This document shows positions 43,446-52,466 of a DNA stretch of 64,000 bases, piece by piece (within the stretch, counting starts at the first letter, position 1; the number at the start of each line of letters is the position of its first letter). The notes under the pieces were generated by a model. That model did not search any database. It was not told the DNA's origin and was given only the letters and a program-made list of their open reading frames with translations. The DNA comes from Croceimicrobium sp963977415. GTDB lineage: Bacteria; Bacteroidota; Bacteroidia; Flavobacteriales; Schleiferiaceae. The stretch covers positions 62,001 through 126,000 of the forward strand of contig CAXBOS010000001.1 in the NCBI GenBank assembly GCA_963977415.1, written 5' to 3'. The translations under genes and the position numbers were made by a program.

Positions 43446-44429
43446 ATGAATATTGCCGTAATAGGAGGAGGAAGCTGGGCAACTGCCTTGGTGAAAATCT
43501 TCACTGAAAGTAACGATTACGTGGGTTGGTGGATGCGCGATGAAGCCAATGTGATGCACATTAAAAAATATCACAACAACAATAAATATCTAAGCTCGGT
43601 AGAACTGCAAACCGAGAAAATCGATATTTCTACCGACATCAACCAGATAGTAAAACAAGCAGAAATTTTGGTCTTTGCCATTCCTTCGGCTTTTCTTAAA
43701 TCGTCACTAAGCGGCTTAACCATTGATATCAGTGCTAAGAAAGTTTTTAGCGCCATTAAAGGGATTGTTCCTGATGAAAACCTCATAGTAGGTGAGTTTT
43801 TTCATCAAAAATACGGGGTGCCCATCACTAGCATTGGCGTGATAACCGGTCCTTGCCATGCCGAAGAGGTGGCCTTAGAAAGGTTGAGTTATTTAACGGT
43901 GGCAACCCAAGATAAAGAACAAGCTGCCGCTTTAGCCAAGCGTATGGACTGTGATTTTATTAAAACCACCATTTCCGATGATATTTATGGTACCGAGTAT
44001 GCCGCCGTACTTAAAAACATCTATGCTTTAGCGGCGGGTATTTGTCATGGATTAGGCTACGGCGATAACTTTCAGGCTGTTTTAGTAAGTAATGCCATAC
44101 GCGAAATGAAGCGCTTTATTAAAGAAGTACATCCGATTAAACGCGATATAAACAACTCGGCTTATTTGGGCGATTTATTGGTTACGGCTTATTCGCAATT
44201 TTCGCGTAATCGCACCTTTGGAAATATGATTGGCAAAGGCTACACGGTGCGCAGTGCCATGTTAGAAATGAATATGGTAGCCGAAGGTTATTATGCTGCG
44301 GCCTTAATTAGGGAAGTTCGTAAAGAGAAGGAAATTAAAATGCCAATTGCGGATGCGGTTTATAAAATTCTTTATGAAAATAAAAACCCCAAAAAGCTAA
44401 TGGCGAAGCTTACCAGCAAGCTGAATTAA
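43446..44429 (+). CDS. gpsA: Glycerol-3-phosphate dehydrogenase [NAD(P)+]
   Basis: This cytosolic enzyme of 327 residues reduces dihydroxyacetone phosphate to sn-glycerol 3-phosphate for phospholipid synthesis. The NAD(P) motif GGGSWATAL is at residues 7-15. TGPCHAEEV marks the second conserved segment, and the catalytic lysine is in EYAAVLKNIYALAAG. SRNRTFGNMIGKG near the C-terminal domain is also typical. It lies 10 bases after the M28 gene and 14 bases before the deiodinase-like gene, so the three are probably co-transcribed, though their functions differ. Confidence 0.93.
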   Translation: MNIAVIGGGSWATALVKIFTESNDYVGWWMRDEANVMHIKKYHNNNKYLSSVELQTEKIDISTDINQIVKQAEILVFAIPSAFLKSSLSGLTIDISAKKVFSAIKGIVPDENLIVGEFFHQKYGVPITSIGVITGPCHAEEVALERLSYLTVATQDKEQAAALAKRMDCDFIKTTISDDIYGTEYAAVLKNIYALAAGICHGLGYGDNFQAVLVSNAIREMKRFIKEVHPIKRDINNSAYLGDLLVTAYSQFSRNRTFGNMIGKGYTVRSAMLEMNMVAEGYYAAALIREVRKEKEIKMPIADAVYKILYENKNPKKLMAKLTSKLN

Positions 44430-44443
44430 GAGCAGAGCTAGTC

Positions 44444-45121
44444 ATGGAAAAGGATTCTTCAGCGCCACAGTTTATCGCCTATAAAAGGACGAAACCGAGC
44501 TTTCACTCAATCCTGGAGGAAAGTAAAAGCCTTAATGACCTTTATCAAGAACGTCGCAGTTGCCGTTATTTTTCATCGGAAAAAGTGGAGAGGGAGGTGA
44601 TTGAAAACCTTATTCGTATTGCGGCATCTGCCCCGAGCGGTGCCCATAAGCAACCCTGGCACTTTGTGGCGATTAGCGACCCCATCTTAAAAAAGAAGAT
44701 TAGAGAAGCAGCCGAAAAAGAGGAACGCGCCTTTTATGAAGGTCGCGCCTCGGAGGAGTGGCTAAAAGATCTAAAACCCATTGGTACCGACGCCAATAAA
44801 GAGTTTTTAGAAAGCGCCCCGTGGTTAATCGTTGTTTTTAAACGCATTTATAATGTTTCCTTAGAAGGCGAAAAAGCGAAGAATTATTACGTGAATGAAT
44901 CCGTCGGTATTGCGAGCGGTTTTATGATCAGCGCTATTCATCATTTAGGTCTTTCCACCCTTACACATACGCCTAGCCCAATGAACTTTTTAAGCGAAAT
45001 TTTAAAACGCCCCAGCGAGGAAAAGCCCTTCCTTTTGCTACCCGTAGGTTACGCTTCTGCAGATGCTCAGGTACCCAATTTACAGCGAAAAGCACTAAAT
45101 GAGATCAGTCAATTTCACTGA
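44444..45121 (+). CDS. Iodotyrosine-deiodinase-like FMN flavoprotein (nitroreductase superfamily)
   Basis: This dimeric flavoprotein has 225 residues. The FMN-binding RRSCRYFS, SAPSGAHKQPWHF and SVGIASGF segments follow the nitroreductase fold. What separates it from ordinary nitroreductases is the lid: Y98 with E94 four residues before and K119 after GTDAN. The region aligns without gaps to human IYD, where Glu157, Tyr161 and Lys182 bind the amino-acid part of halotyrosine. THTPSP near FMN and the C-terminal LPVGYASADAQVPNLQRK also match IYD. Bacterial homologues with deiodinase activity are known. The natural substrate here is inference. Confidence 0.85.
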   Translation: MEKDSSAPQFIAYKRTKPSFHSILEESKSLNDLYQERRSCRYFSSEKVEREVIENLIRIAASAPSGAHKQPWHFVAISDPILKKKIREAAEKEERAFYEGRASEEWLKDLKPIGTDANKEFLESAPWLIVVFKRIYNVSLEGEKAKNYYVNESVGIASGFMISAIHHLGLSTLTHTPSPMNFLSEILKRPSEEKPFLLLPVGYASADAQVPNLQRKALNEISQFH

Positions 45122-45218
45122 CCTAGAAGATTAGAGCTAGAAAGCACAATTTTTTTGCTAAATTTTCGCCTCACTTTCTTTTAATTATCATATTTGAAAG
45201 TTGATAGGGGGAAAAACG

Positions 45219-46841
45219 ATGATTGCACAATTAAGCAAATACCAAATAGGGTTCTTTATAACGGCAGTCGCGCTGGCTTCATTAGTAGGTATTAATCAAT
45301 ACCACTTTGGCATGTGGAATCAATATATTTCCTTGCCTTGGCTTTACGATATAATCAATCCTGAGCTTTACCAAAACGACTTATTGGTAGATCAACAAGT
45401 GAATTCACCTACCTTCTTTTTGTACGGATTAGCGGCTTTGGCGCCTTTGTTTTTGCAAAACATTCCGCTCCTGTTTTTTAGTCTATATAGCTTAACTTTA
45501 GTCTATACCATTTACTCATTTTACCGCTTAGCCTCTGGCCTTTTTAAGGATAAGCGTAGCGGGGTTTTGGCGGTCGTTTTATTGGCCTTCGCCTTCCCGG
45601 TAATTGGCGATGTGAGTATCTGGGATAGCCTTTTGATGGAGCGCACTATTGCTCTTCCTTTCTTATTGATTTCCATTTACAGCAGCTACAGTAAAAAGTA
45701 TTGGCTTAGCATTATTCTACAGGCGATCGCTTTTAATATACATCCATTATCTGCCGCTTATATTATTGCCGCTACTTGGTTTGGGGTATTAATAGCTCAG
45801 GGTTTTAAGAAAGAGTACTTTCTTTACGGAACGGCTTTATTGCTTTTGGTTTCTCCCGCTTTATACCTGCGTTTCAGCAGCCCTGAAGAAGCCGCCAGCA
45901 GTGCAGACTTGGCCGTCGCCTGGATGGAAGTAATGCGGCTTCGTAATGGTCACCACACCTTTCCTTCCGAATTTCCTCTCCTCATTTTTGTGAAATCATT
46001 TTTAATAGCGATCACCTATTTTGTGTTGGTGCTGCAAGGTGGTTTTAAAGTGGCTCAAAAGAAGTATTTACTAGCTTTTGGTTCTCATATTCTTTTTATG
46101 CTCTTATTAGGAACGGTTTTTACGGAGCTTTATCCCATAAAATTGATCATACAGTTACAGTTTTATCGTGCTTATTTATTCTTGGTCATTTTAACGATTG
46201 TGCTCTGGTCAGGCCTAATTATTACTCGGCCTAAACCCTTGTACTTTCTTTTGGCTATCGCCATTCTCGCTCAGTATTTTTACGGTGAGTGGTCTAAAAC
46301 GGCCACCGCTTTACTTTTTGCGCCTGGCGCATGGTTCCTCTTGCGTTTTTATGGTTTGAAACTACAGAGCACAGTTTTACTAAGTACTTCGTTTTTGGCC
46401 TTGGGCTTTTTGGCCTTTGTTTTAAGAGGCGGCTTAGATATTACACAAGGAGAACAGGATAAGGACTGGTATGCCGTGCAAGATTGGTTTGAGGCCAATA
46501 CCGACATCAATAGCTTAGCCATTGTGCCACCTGCAGAAGCAGGTTTTAGAGTGCGAAGTAAGCGCGCTTCCTATGGCGACTGGTTTGATGGGACCAAGGC
46601 ATTTTTCAGTGAACACTACGCGGCTTATTGGTTAGATCACATGAAAAGCCTTGGCTGCACCGATCCGGAAACGCTAAAGGAAGATTATCGTACCCTAGCG
46701 AAGGAAGATTTTCTCGCTATTTGGGAAAAAGAACACGGTAAATTTAGCGAAGCTTATGTGGTGAGCTACTCTGATGAGGCTATTGAAAGCTGGGATCCTA
46801 TATTTAAAAACCGACGTTTCGCTGTGTACCAGTTGCCTTAA
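45219..46841 (+). CDS. Polytopic membrane protein of unknown function
   Basis: This integral membrane protein of 540 residues has about 11-12 predicted helices. I start at the ATG at 45219, preceded by the purine-rich GGGGGAAAAACG, and not at the TTG at 45201. An early luminal or periplasmic loop (about 30-60) carries NPELYQNDLLVDQ, and the C-terminal soluble tail of about 125 residues (DWYAVQDWFEANTDI, then VPPAEAGFRVRSKRASYGDWF) looks like a periplasmic domain. This layout recalls GT-C glycosyltransferases and DUF6798-type proteins, but I see no certain catalytic motif. It is convergent with the next gene with no gap. Confidence 0.6.
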   Translation: MIAQLSKYQIGFFITAVALASLVGINQYHFGMWNQYISLPWLYDIINPELYQNDLLVDQQVNSPTFFLYGLAALAPLFLQNIPLLFFSLYSLTLVYTIYSFYRLASGLFKDKRSGVLAVVLLAFAFPVIGDVSIWDSLLMERTIALPFLLISIYSSYSKKYWLSIILQAIAFNIHPLSAAYIIAATWFGVLIAQGFKKEYFLYGTALLLLVSPALYLRFSSPEEAASSADLAVAWMEVMRLRNGHHTFPSEFPLLIFVKSFLIAITYFVLVLQGGFKVAQKKYLLAFGSHILFMLLLGTVFTELYPIKLIIQLQFYRAYLFLVILTIVLWSGLIITRPKPLYFLLAIAILAQYFYGEWSKTATALLFAPGAWFLLRFYGLKLQSTVLLSTSFLALGFLAFVLRGGLDITQGEQDKDWYAVQDWFEANTDINSLAIVPPAEAGFRVRSKRASYGDWFDGTKAFFSEHYAAYWLDHMKSLGCTDPETLKEDYRTLAKEDFLAIWEKEHGKFSEAYVVSYSDEAIESWDPIFKNRRFAVYQLP

Positions 46842-48053
46842 TTAAAACGACCACTTCAAGCGTAAAAAGCTCGCGGCAGATAACCACTGTAGCTCATCAT
46901 TTTCTAAAGGATTTTGCGTGCTAAAGGCTTGCACAGCAAAAAGTAAATCGAGGTTTTTGCCTAGAGAGTAGCTTAGGCTGGGGTATACAATAAGATTCCC
47001 GAAGTCAGGACTAAACATTGTTCCCAAAGAAAGAGTAAAGAGAGGATTAAGATTATAATTGGCGCTTATAAAAATGGTGTGTTTAAAAAGAAAGAGGTTG
47101 CGCGGACTCATTACATTATCCGCTCCAAGCCTGCTGAAATCGGCAAAATTGGCATCGCCACTGCCTTCCTCGTTAAAGAGATAACTCGCTTGCACATAAA
47201 GCCCATTCTTGAAAATATAATCGAGGGCGGTGCTAAAGAGGAATGCGGGTTTATCATTGTCAAAGGGGGCGTAGTAATTATACTCACTCTTAAAACCAAC
47301 ATTGCCTAAGCCTCCTGCGAAAGCTCCACCTATCACTAAATCTTGCTGGTAAACTCCCGCTAGAAACTGCCAGTCGTACTGCCAGCGATTAAACTTATAC
47401 AAAAGGGCAGAAGTAGAGTTTTTCAATTCTATTGCAGGGGCTAAAACGAGCTCCCAGCTATTATTGTAAGTAGGGAAATACTGAATACGTAAAGCATCAC
47501 TGCCTAGTCGCTCTTCGTAGTCGAAATCGAAATAATTGTACTGATTGAAAATGTCATTGGGATTCCACACCGTGTTTACGCCCCAATTTACCCGCTGCCT
47601 TCCTAAACGAACAATCCATTTTTCGCTTTCCCACTGGGCGTAGAAGCGATCTATACTGGTGTGCAGGGCTAAATTCGGATCGCGGCCATAAAAGAAATTA
47701 AGGTCTACTAAACCTGCGTCGGCCTCAAGACTATTAAAGAAAGCAGAACCATTTTTCAGCTGACTGCCTGCAAAAAGACGGTTGCGAGTACTAAGGGCAA
47801 AAGACCAAGAATCGCTAGCACGATAGTTAAAATTCAAGCGGTTATGGAGCAGATAATCTGCAGCTTGCAAATCTGCGGAAGCGACATTGGGCCCAAAAAA
47901 ATTGCCATTGGCTATACTGTAGGTCCCTAAAAACTTTAGATACCCGGATACTTTTAGTTTACTCGGGTTTGGGTTTTCTTGCGCATCTAAGCGAAAGCTT
48001 AAAAACAAAAGGAGGAAGAAAAGGGGCTTAATGATTTTCCTTAATCTGTCCAT
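46842..48053 (-). CDS. Outer-membrane beta-barrel protein of the TetR/ABC operon
   Basis: This outer-membrane protein has about 403 residues. Signal peptide: KPLFFLLLFLSFRLDAQ. The mature part is a porin-like barrel of alternating strands, with RLGRQRVNWGVNTVWNPNDIF near residue 150, a feature of DUF1302-type barrels that accompany LolA-like proteins in lipid-export clusters of other phyla (recalled, not searched). It ends in RLKWSF, a good BAM signal. The ATG at 48053 overlaps the ATPase gene by 26 bases; an alternative in-frame start is at 48086. As last gene of the operon it probably forms the outer-membrane exit or acceptor. Confidence 0.75.
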   Translation of the reverse strand: MDRLRKIIKPLFFLLLFLSFRLDAQENPNPSKLKVSGYLKFLGTYSIANGNFFGPNVASADLQAADYLLHNRLNFNYRASDSWSFALSTRNRLFAGSQLKNGSAFFNSLEADAGLVDLNFFYGRDPNLALHTSIDRFYAQWESEKWIVRLGRQRVNWGVNTVWNPNDIFNQYNYFDFDYEERLGSDALRIQYFPTYNNSWELVLAPAIELKNSTSALLYKFNRWQYDWQFLAGVYQQDLVIGGAFAGGLGNVGFKSEYNYYAPFDNDKPAFLFSTALDYIFKNGLYVQASYLFNEEGSGDANFADFSRLGADNVMSPRNLFLFKHTIFISANYNLNPLFTLSLGTMFSPDFGNLIVYPSLSYSLGKNLDLLFAVQAFSTQNPLENDELQWLSAASFLRLKWSF

Positions 48054-48705
48054 CTTCAACGTAAATAATGCGTGAGGCGCGATCAATTACGCGCTGATCG
48101 TGGGTAGAAAATATAAAGGTGATGCCTTCTTCTTGGTTCAGCTTGTGCATAATGTCGAGCAAGTCTTCCGTGCTTTTCGAGTCGAGATTGGCGGTGGGTT
48201 CATCCGCTAAAACAAAACTGGGCTTCGAAGCTAGAGCGCGTGCTACTGCTACTCTTTGTTGTTGTCCGCCACTGAGCTCTGCCGGGCGTTTGTGCATTTG
48301 CGCTTCTAGGCCCACCGCCTTTAAAAGTTCTTGGGCACGGCTTTTTCGCTCGCGGGCAGATGCGTTCTGAAGGAGCATTATGAACTCCACATTTTCTTGG
48401 GCACTCAATACGGGAATGAGATTATAGGCCTGAAACACGAAGCCAATATGTTGCAAACGAAAATTGATAAGCGCATTGTCTTTTAATTGATGAATGGCCT
48501 TTCCGTCTACAATCACTTCTCCTTCACTGGGACTGTCTAATCCGCCGATGAGGTTTAATAAAGTGGTTTTCCCCGAACCCGAAGGTCCTACAATGGCGGT
48601 GAATTCCCCCGCTTCAATTTGCAGGTTCGCCTTATCTACCGCGCGTATAATATGGTCTCCATCTTGGTAAAGGCGGCTGAGGTTTTTAGTTTCAATAATT
48701 GCCAT
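48028..48705 (-). CDS. ABC transporter ATPase, LolD/MacB type
   Basis: This cytoplasmic ATPase of 225 residues powers the two FtsX-type permeases encoded just upstream. Walker A GPSGSGKTT, signature LSGGQQQR, Walker B VLADEPTANLD and the switch STHDQ are present. The family LolD/MacB/FtsE uses a mechanotransmission scheme in which substrate is extracted from the outer leaflet of the inner membrane and is not moved through the membrane. It lies 6 bases from the permease gene and overlaps the barrel gene. Confidence 0.92.
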   Translation of the reverse strand: MAIIETKNLSRLYQDGDHIIRAVDKANLQIEAGEFTAIVGPSGSGKTTLLNLIGGLDSPSEGEVIVDGKAIHQLKDNALINFRLQHIGFVFQAYNLIPVLSAQENVEFIMLLQNASARERKSRAQELLKAVGLEAQMHKRPAELSGGQQQRVAVARALASKPSFVLADEPTANLDSKSTEDLLDIMHKLNQEEGITFIFSTHDQRVIDRASRIIYVEDGQIKENH

Positions 48706-48711
48706 GGTAGG

Positions 48712-49932
48712 TTAAATTGTGCGTAGGGTTTCTACGGGATTAAGTTTTAAAGCGCGGCGAGCGGGATAAATGGCCGCTAAAAGGGTCATGAGAAACACTA
48801 AAAGAGTAGTGCCCCAATAAAAGCTCGTGGGCAGGGCTGGGTAAATAACCGAGTCGATACCGTAACTGGCCAGGCCATCGCTAAAAGCGGCCAGGTCTAA
48901 ACCACTTTTACTGCCTTGCCAAACGCTGTAATAGGCGAAGAGAATACCGAGCGGCCCGCCCAATAGGGCTAGGTAAAAAGTTTCGACCATAATCATGGAA
49001 AAGACCTTAGTTCTGCTCATCCCCACGCACATTAGCATGCCTAATTCTTTGCGTCTTTCCAGCACCGCCATTAGCATGGTATTTATAATCCCGAAGGAAA
49101 GTGCCAGCATAATAATGCCAATAATTATGTAGAGCATTTGCGTCATAATATCATCTGCATAAGCGAGTTCCGGACTCAATTGCTTCCAGCTCTGAATGGC
49201 CAAAGCAGGAAAATTAGCTTGCAATTCCTGCTGTAAGATTTCGATATCGGCATCTTCTTTTAGTAAGGCGGCAATTTCATGTACTTGCACCGGCTCAAGG
49301 CCGAGAAGCGCTTGTAAATCGCTTTGCCGTACATAGAGGTTCAGTTCTTCCATTTTAGAAGAAACATCTTTGTAAAAGCCTTTTACCTTAAAGGCAGATG
49401 AGATGATATTTCCCTGCCCATCGCTGAAATTGAGGATGATGCGCGAGCCAATTTTAGCTTCCAATTTCTTCGCCAAGGCACGACCAATCAGTACGGGATT
49501 ACGTCCTTTTTCTGGGAAATACTCTCCTTCGGTAAGCTTTTCTTCGAGGTGACTTAAAGCCGCTTCGGCATTAGGGTTTACGCCAATAATTTGTGCGGCA
49601 CCGCTGTAATGTGCCGAGCTCACCATACCGCTGGCTTTGGTTCGGGTAGCGAAGGCTTCTAAGCGAGGGTCTTTATTTAAATAGGCATCTACCGCAGTGG
49701 CCGAAAAAGTATAGGCTACTTCTTTTTGATCGAGCCAAGCACTGTTGTGGATTTGCAGATGGGAAATCTGATTGCGAATCATGCTTTCTTTGCGCTGCTC
49801 ATTTAGGCCGAAGCTAAAAGCGCTCACAAAAATTCCCGCCCAAATACCCAAGAAGATAGAGCATACCACCACCGCGCTTCTTAGTTTGTTGCGCCAGATA
49901 TTGCGCCAGGCAATTTTCAATACGATTTTCAT
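48712..49932 (-). CDS. FtsX/LolCE-type ABC permease, second
   Basis: This inner-membrane permease of 406 residues has one N-terminal helix (about 15-38), a large periplasmic MacB_PCD-like domain (about 40-265), and three C-terminal helices (about 270-400) of the FtsX fold, with GMSRTKVFSMIMVETFYLALLGGPLG between helices. The N terminus MKIVLKIAWRNIWRNKLRS is conserved with its partner. It overlaps the first permease gene by 4 bases. Together with the LolD-type ATPase it forms a LolCDE-like heterodimer. Confidence 0.9.
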   Translation of the reverse strand: MKIVLKIAWRNIWRNKLRSAVVVCSIFLGIWAGIFVSAFSFGLNEQRKESMIRNQISHLQIHNSAWLDQKEVAYTFSATAVDAYLNKDPRLEAFATRTKASGMVSSAHYSGAAQIIGVNPNAEAALSHLEEKLTEGEYFPEKGRNPVLIGRALAKKLEAKIGSRIILNFSDGQGNIISSAFKVKGFYKDVSSKMEELNLYVRQSDLQALLGLEPVQVHEIAALLKEDADIEILQQELQANFPALAIQSWKQLSPELAYADDIMTQMLYIIIGIIMLALSFGIINTMLMAVLERRKELGMLMCVGMSRTKVFSMIMVETFYLALLGGPLGILFAYYSVWQGSKSGLDLAAFSDGLASYGIDSVIYPALPTSFYWGTTLLVFLMTLLAAIYPARRALKLNPVETLRTI

Positions 49933-51149
49933 TGTCGCATAGCTTTAACGGGTTGAAGGCGATAGATACTTGCAACAGCATAAAAGCTTAATATCAGGCA
50001 GATAAGAAGAATAGCCCCGCCGTTATTGAGCCAAATACTGGGGTCGAGGCTAAAAGGAATAATCGGTTCCATGCCGTAATCTTCCATCATTTGATCCATA
50101 CCATCGCCTAGCTGGATAGGATTAACATGATAATACCAGTTGATGGGAAGGGCGAGAAGACTGCCACTTAAAACCCCCAAGAGCCCTAAAAAGCTTGTTT
50201 CCATAAAAGTGGTAAGGGCCAATTGGAAGCGGCTCATACCAAGAGAAATTAGAATACCAAATTCGCGCATACGCTCGGAGGTGAGCATCAATATGGTGCC
50301 GAAAACGCCAAAGCCAATTACGAGGTAAAGAATAAAGAGCATGGCTAAGCCGCCTGCACTATCGGCTTCCATCGCTTGAATAAGTTCGGGCATCATATCG
50401 CGCCAAATTAAAACGGCATAGTCTTGCGCGTCTAGCTGCGACTGTAAACTTTGCTTGAGAGCAGAGAGATCATTTTTATTTTCGGGAACCACCACCAAAG
50501 CGCTCAAGCGTTGGTAAGCGCCCGTAAGTTCTTGTAAGTCGGTCAGTTTTAGATAGACGGTGCTTTTATTAGCCTCGGGGTTTTTTAAATCGGCAATGCC
50601 GCTAATTAAAAACTTGCCATTGGCGCTCATGCCTTGGTAACCTTGACCAATAATTACGAGGCTGTCGCCCACTTTGAGGGCAAGGTTTTCGGCCAGTTTC
50701 TCTGCTAAAACTACCGCACTTTGTTCGGGGGTAGGGAAGCTACCTGCTACAATTTTTTCGTGCAGCTTGAAGTATTCAAACTCTAGCTCTTGGTCAATTC
50801 CGCGCAAAAAACCCGGTCTGGTTTCGCTCTCGGCAGATGCCAATAATCCAAAACTTTCTAAGCGAGGCAGAAGCGCCCTAACTTGAGCATTTTGTAGGAG
50901 CTTGGCTTGCAGACTATCGCTTTGTAGGATGCTTTTTTCGAGACTCTGTTTTTCCCAATAGCCCGGCGCTTGAATTTGCAGATAACCGGTGGTGGCGTTA
51001 ATTACGCTGGCGTAGGCTTGATCGTAGGTACCCAATTGCATGCTGCGCATTATCAGAGCAAAAAACAAGGCGAAAGCCACGGAGGCCATGGTAATGAGAC
51101 TCCGTCTTTTATTGCGCCAAATGTTTCGCCAAGCGATTTTGATTAGCAT
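49929..51149 (-). CDS. FtsX/LolCE-type ABC permease, first
   Basis: This second permease is also 406 residues long with the same fold: N-terminal helix after MLIKIAWRNIWRNKRRSLITM, a periplasmic domain at about 40-265, and three helices from about 270 (AMLFILYLVIGFGVFGTILML, GMSRFQLALTTFMETSFLGLLG). It differs enough from its neighbour to suggest distinct roles, as LolC and LolE do. It begins one base after the LolA-like gene stop. Confidence 0.9.
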   Translation of the reverse strand: MLIKIAWRNIWRNKRRSLITMASVAFALFFALIMRSMQLGTYDQAYASVINATTGYLQIQAPGYWEKQSLEKSILQSDSLQAKLLQNAQVRALLPRLESFGLLASAESETRPGFLRGIDQELEFEYFKLHEKIVAGSFPTPEQSAVVLAEKLAENLALKVGDSLVIIGQGYQGMSANGKFLISGIADLKNPEANKSTVYLKLTDLQELTGAYQRLSALVVVPENKNDLSALKQSLQSQLDAQDYAVLIWRDMMPELIQAMEADSAGGLAMLFILYLVIGFGVFGTILMLTSERMREFGILISLGMSRFQLALTTFMETSFLGLLGVLSGSLLALPINWYYHVNPIQLGDGMDQMMEDYGMEPIIPFSLDPSIWLNNGGAILLICLILSFYAVASIYRLQPVKAMRQ

Positions 51150-51150
51150 T

Positions 51151-51891
51151 TTAACGTACTCTTTTCATGTATTGGGTAGTGAAATATTCACGGGGAACAG
51201 TGGTTTCGAAATCGAGGGTATGGTACTCGAGGATGGTCATTTTTCCGGGCTCGGCCACCGGTTTCATTATAGTGATGGTAGCCAAAGTGCGACCGCCAAT
51301 TTCGCGGATGTTTTTACCTTCCATGAGGTTGACCAAATCACCTTCTTCATCGTAAAATTCGCTGCGCAATTGGATGTATTCCGCTTGGTCGATATGGAGA
51401 ATGATTTTACCCCATACCACAGCGGCATCGGTTTTAGGAAGCAGTTCTATTTGCCAGCATTTGCGACCGCCTATTTCCACTTCGCCTAAAAGTTTGTGAT
51501 TGTAATCTTTTACTAAGGAAGACTCACGCACAAGGTCGTCATTAGTGAAATCGGAGCCCATCCAGCTTTGCATCATCATACTCGGCGGTAGTTTTACATT
51601 GCGTTCAATGCTTGGAATCCAGTTGTAAATTTCTTTTTGCTTTTTAAGGTAAACCGTGCCTTTATCGCGCGCGGGACTGGTTATAAGAATGAGGGAATAT
51701 TCGCTACCTCGGCTCCAACTTTTCATGCGAATGGTGCGCTCCCAATTAGGACGTTTTATGGTCATGGAAATTTCGGAAGTGCTCTGTTCGCCGCGTAATT
51801 TGTTTTCTGCCTTGGTAACAATATCCTTGGCATCTTGGCCGAAAAGGGGTAGGCTAAAAATGAAACCGAGGAGAAAGATTTTTAGGTTCAT
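51151..51891 (-). CDS. Periplasmic LolA-like (outer membrane lipoprotein-sorting) protein
   Basis: This secreted protein of 246 residues has signal peptide MNLKIFLLGFIFSLPLFGQ. The mature part fits the outer-membrane lipoprotein-sorting protein family (COG2834): ISMTIKRPNWERTIRMKSWS, then YSLILITSPARDKGTVYLKK, SMMMQSWMGSDFTNDDLV, and HIDQAEYIQLRSEFYD. Such proteins have a LolA/LolB half-barrel that shields an acyl chain. Here it would carry a lipid or lipoprotein from the FtsX permeases to the barrel protein, an inference from the operon. No lipobox cysteine is present, so it is soluble. Confidence 0.85.
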   Translation of the reverse strand: MNLKIFLLGFIFSLPLFGQDAKDIVTKAENKLRGEQSTSEISMTIKRPNWERTIRMKSWSRGSEYSLILITSPARDKGTVYLKKQKEIYNWIPSIERNVKLPPSMMMQSWMGSDFTNDDLVRESSLVKDYNHKLLGEVEIGGRKCWQIELLPKTDAAVVWGKIILHIDQAEYIQLRSEFYDEEGDLVNLMEGKNIREIGGRTLATITIMKPVAEPGKMTILEYHTLDFETTVPREYFTTQYMKRVR

Positions 51892-52463
51892 AATTGATAG
51901 TGCTTTAGTATTTTTTCTTTGATGGCTGCTAGGGGATACTCTTCCTGTAAGGCTAAACTGCCGAGTGCTACTCCGTCTAGCATAGCGCCAAGATAATAGG
52001 CTTCGGCTTCGGGAGCAGGGTAGTTTAAAGTGCCAAAGAGTTTAGTAAATACGCCGATAGTTTGTTGTTTATGTTTTTTAATATCCTCTTTAAGAGTGGC
52101 CATGGCATCCGGTTGCAAGGCGAGAGAAGTCATAAAACGCATTAGGTCGGGATTCTTCTGAATGTAGTCAAAAGTCATTTCTACCGTAAGTCGTAATTGC
52201 TCTTGTGGGCTTTTGTTTTTAAGCAGGTTAATCGCTTCGCCACTAAAAGAATTGAGATAGTGGAAAATACCGTGTAGGAGGTCTTCCTTACTATTGAAAT
52301 AGTGATAAGTGAGGCCCTTAGAAATCCCCGCTTCTTTAGCGATATAACTAATGCTGGTAGCCGCATAACCTTTTTCCGCAAAAGCCTTGAGGGCGGTCAT
52401 TAAAATGCCATGGCGCGTTTCTTCGCGCTGGGCTTGGTTTTGTTCGGGACTGCGAGGTGACAT
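51888..52463 (-). CDS. TetR-family transcription regulator
   Basis: This regulator of 191 residues has the TetR helix-turn-helix at about 17-60 (ILMTALKAFAEKGYAATSISYIAKEAGISKGLTYHYFNSKEDLL) and an all-helical ligand domain after it. It is the first gene of the export operon and overlaps the LolA-like gene by 4 bases. Two copies of a TTGAAC.CTTGGT-type site lie directly upstream around its promoter, so autorepression of the whole operon is likely. The ligand is unknown; a lipid or acyl compound would fit the operon. Confidence 0.93.
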   Translation of the reverse strand: MSPRSPEQNQAQREETRHGILMTALKAFAEKGYAATSISYIAKEAGISKGLTYHYFNSKEDLLHGIFHYLNSFSGEAINLLKNKSPQEQLRLTVEMTFDYIQKNPDLMRFMTSLALQPDAMATLKEDIKKHKQQTIGVFTKLFGTLNYPAPEAEAYYLGAMLDGVALGSLALQEEYPLAAIKEKILKHYQL

Positions 52464-52466
52464 AGA

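Noticed and set aside
51040..51489. 149-codon forward frame
   Set aside because: It lies wholly opposite the LolA-like and permease genes, which have clear domains; its translation shows none.
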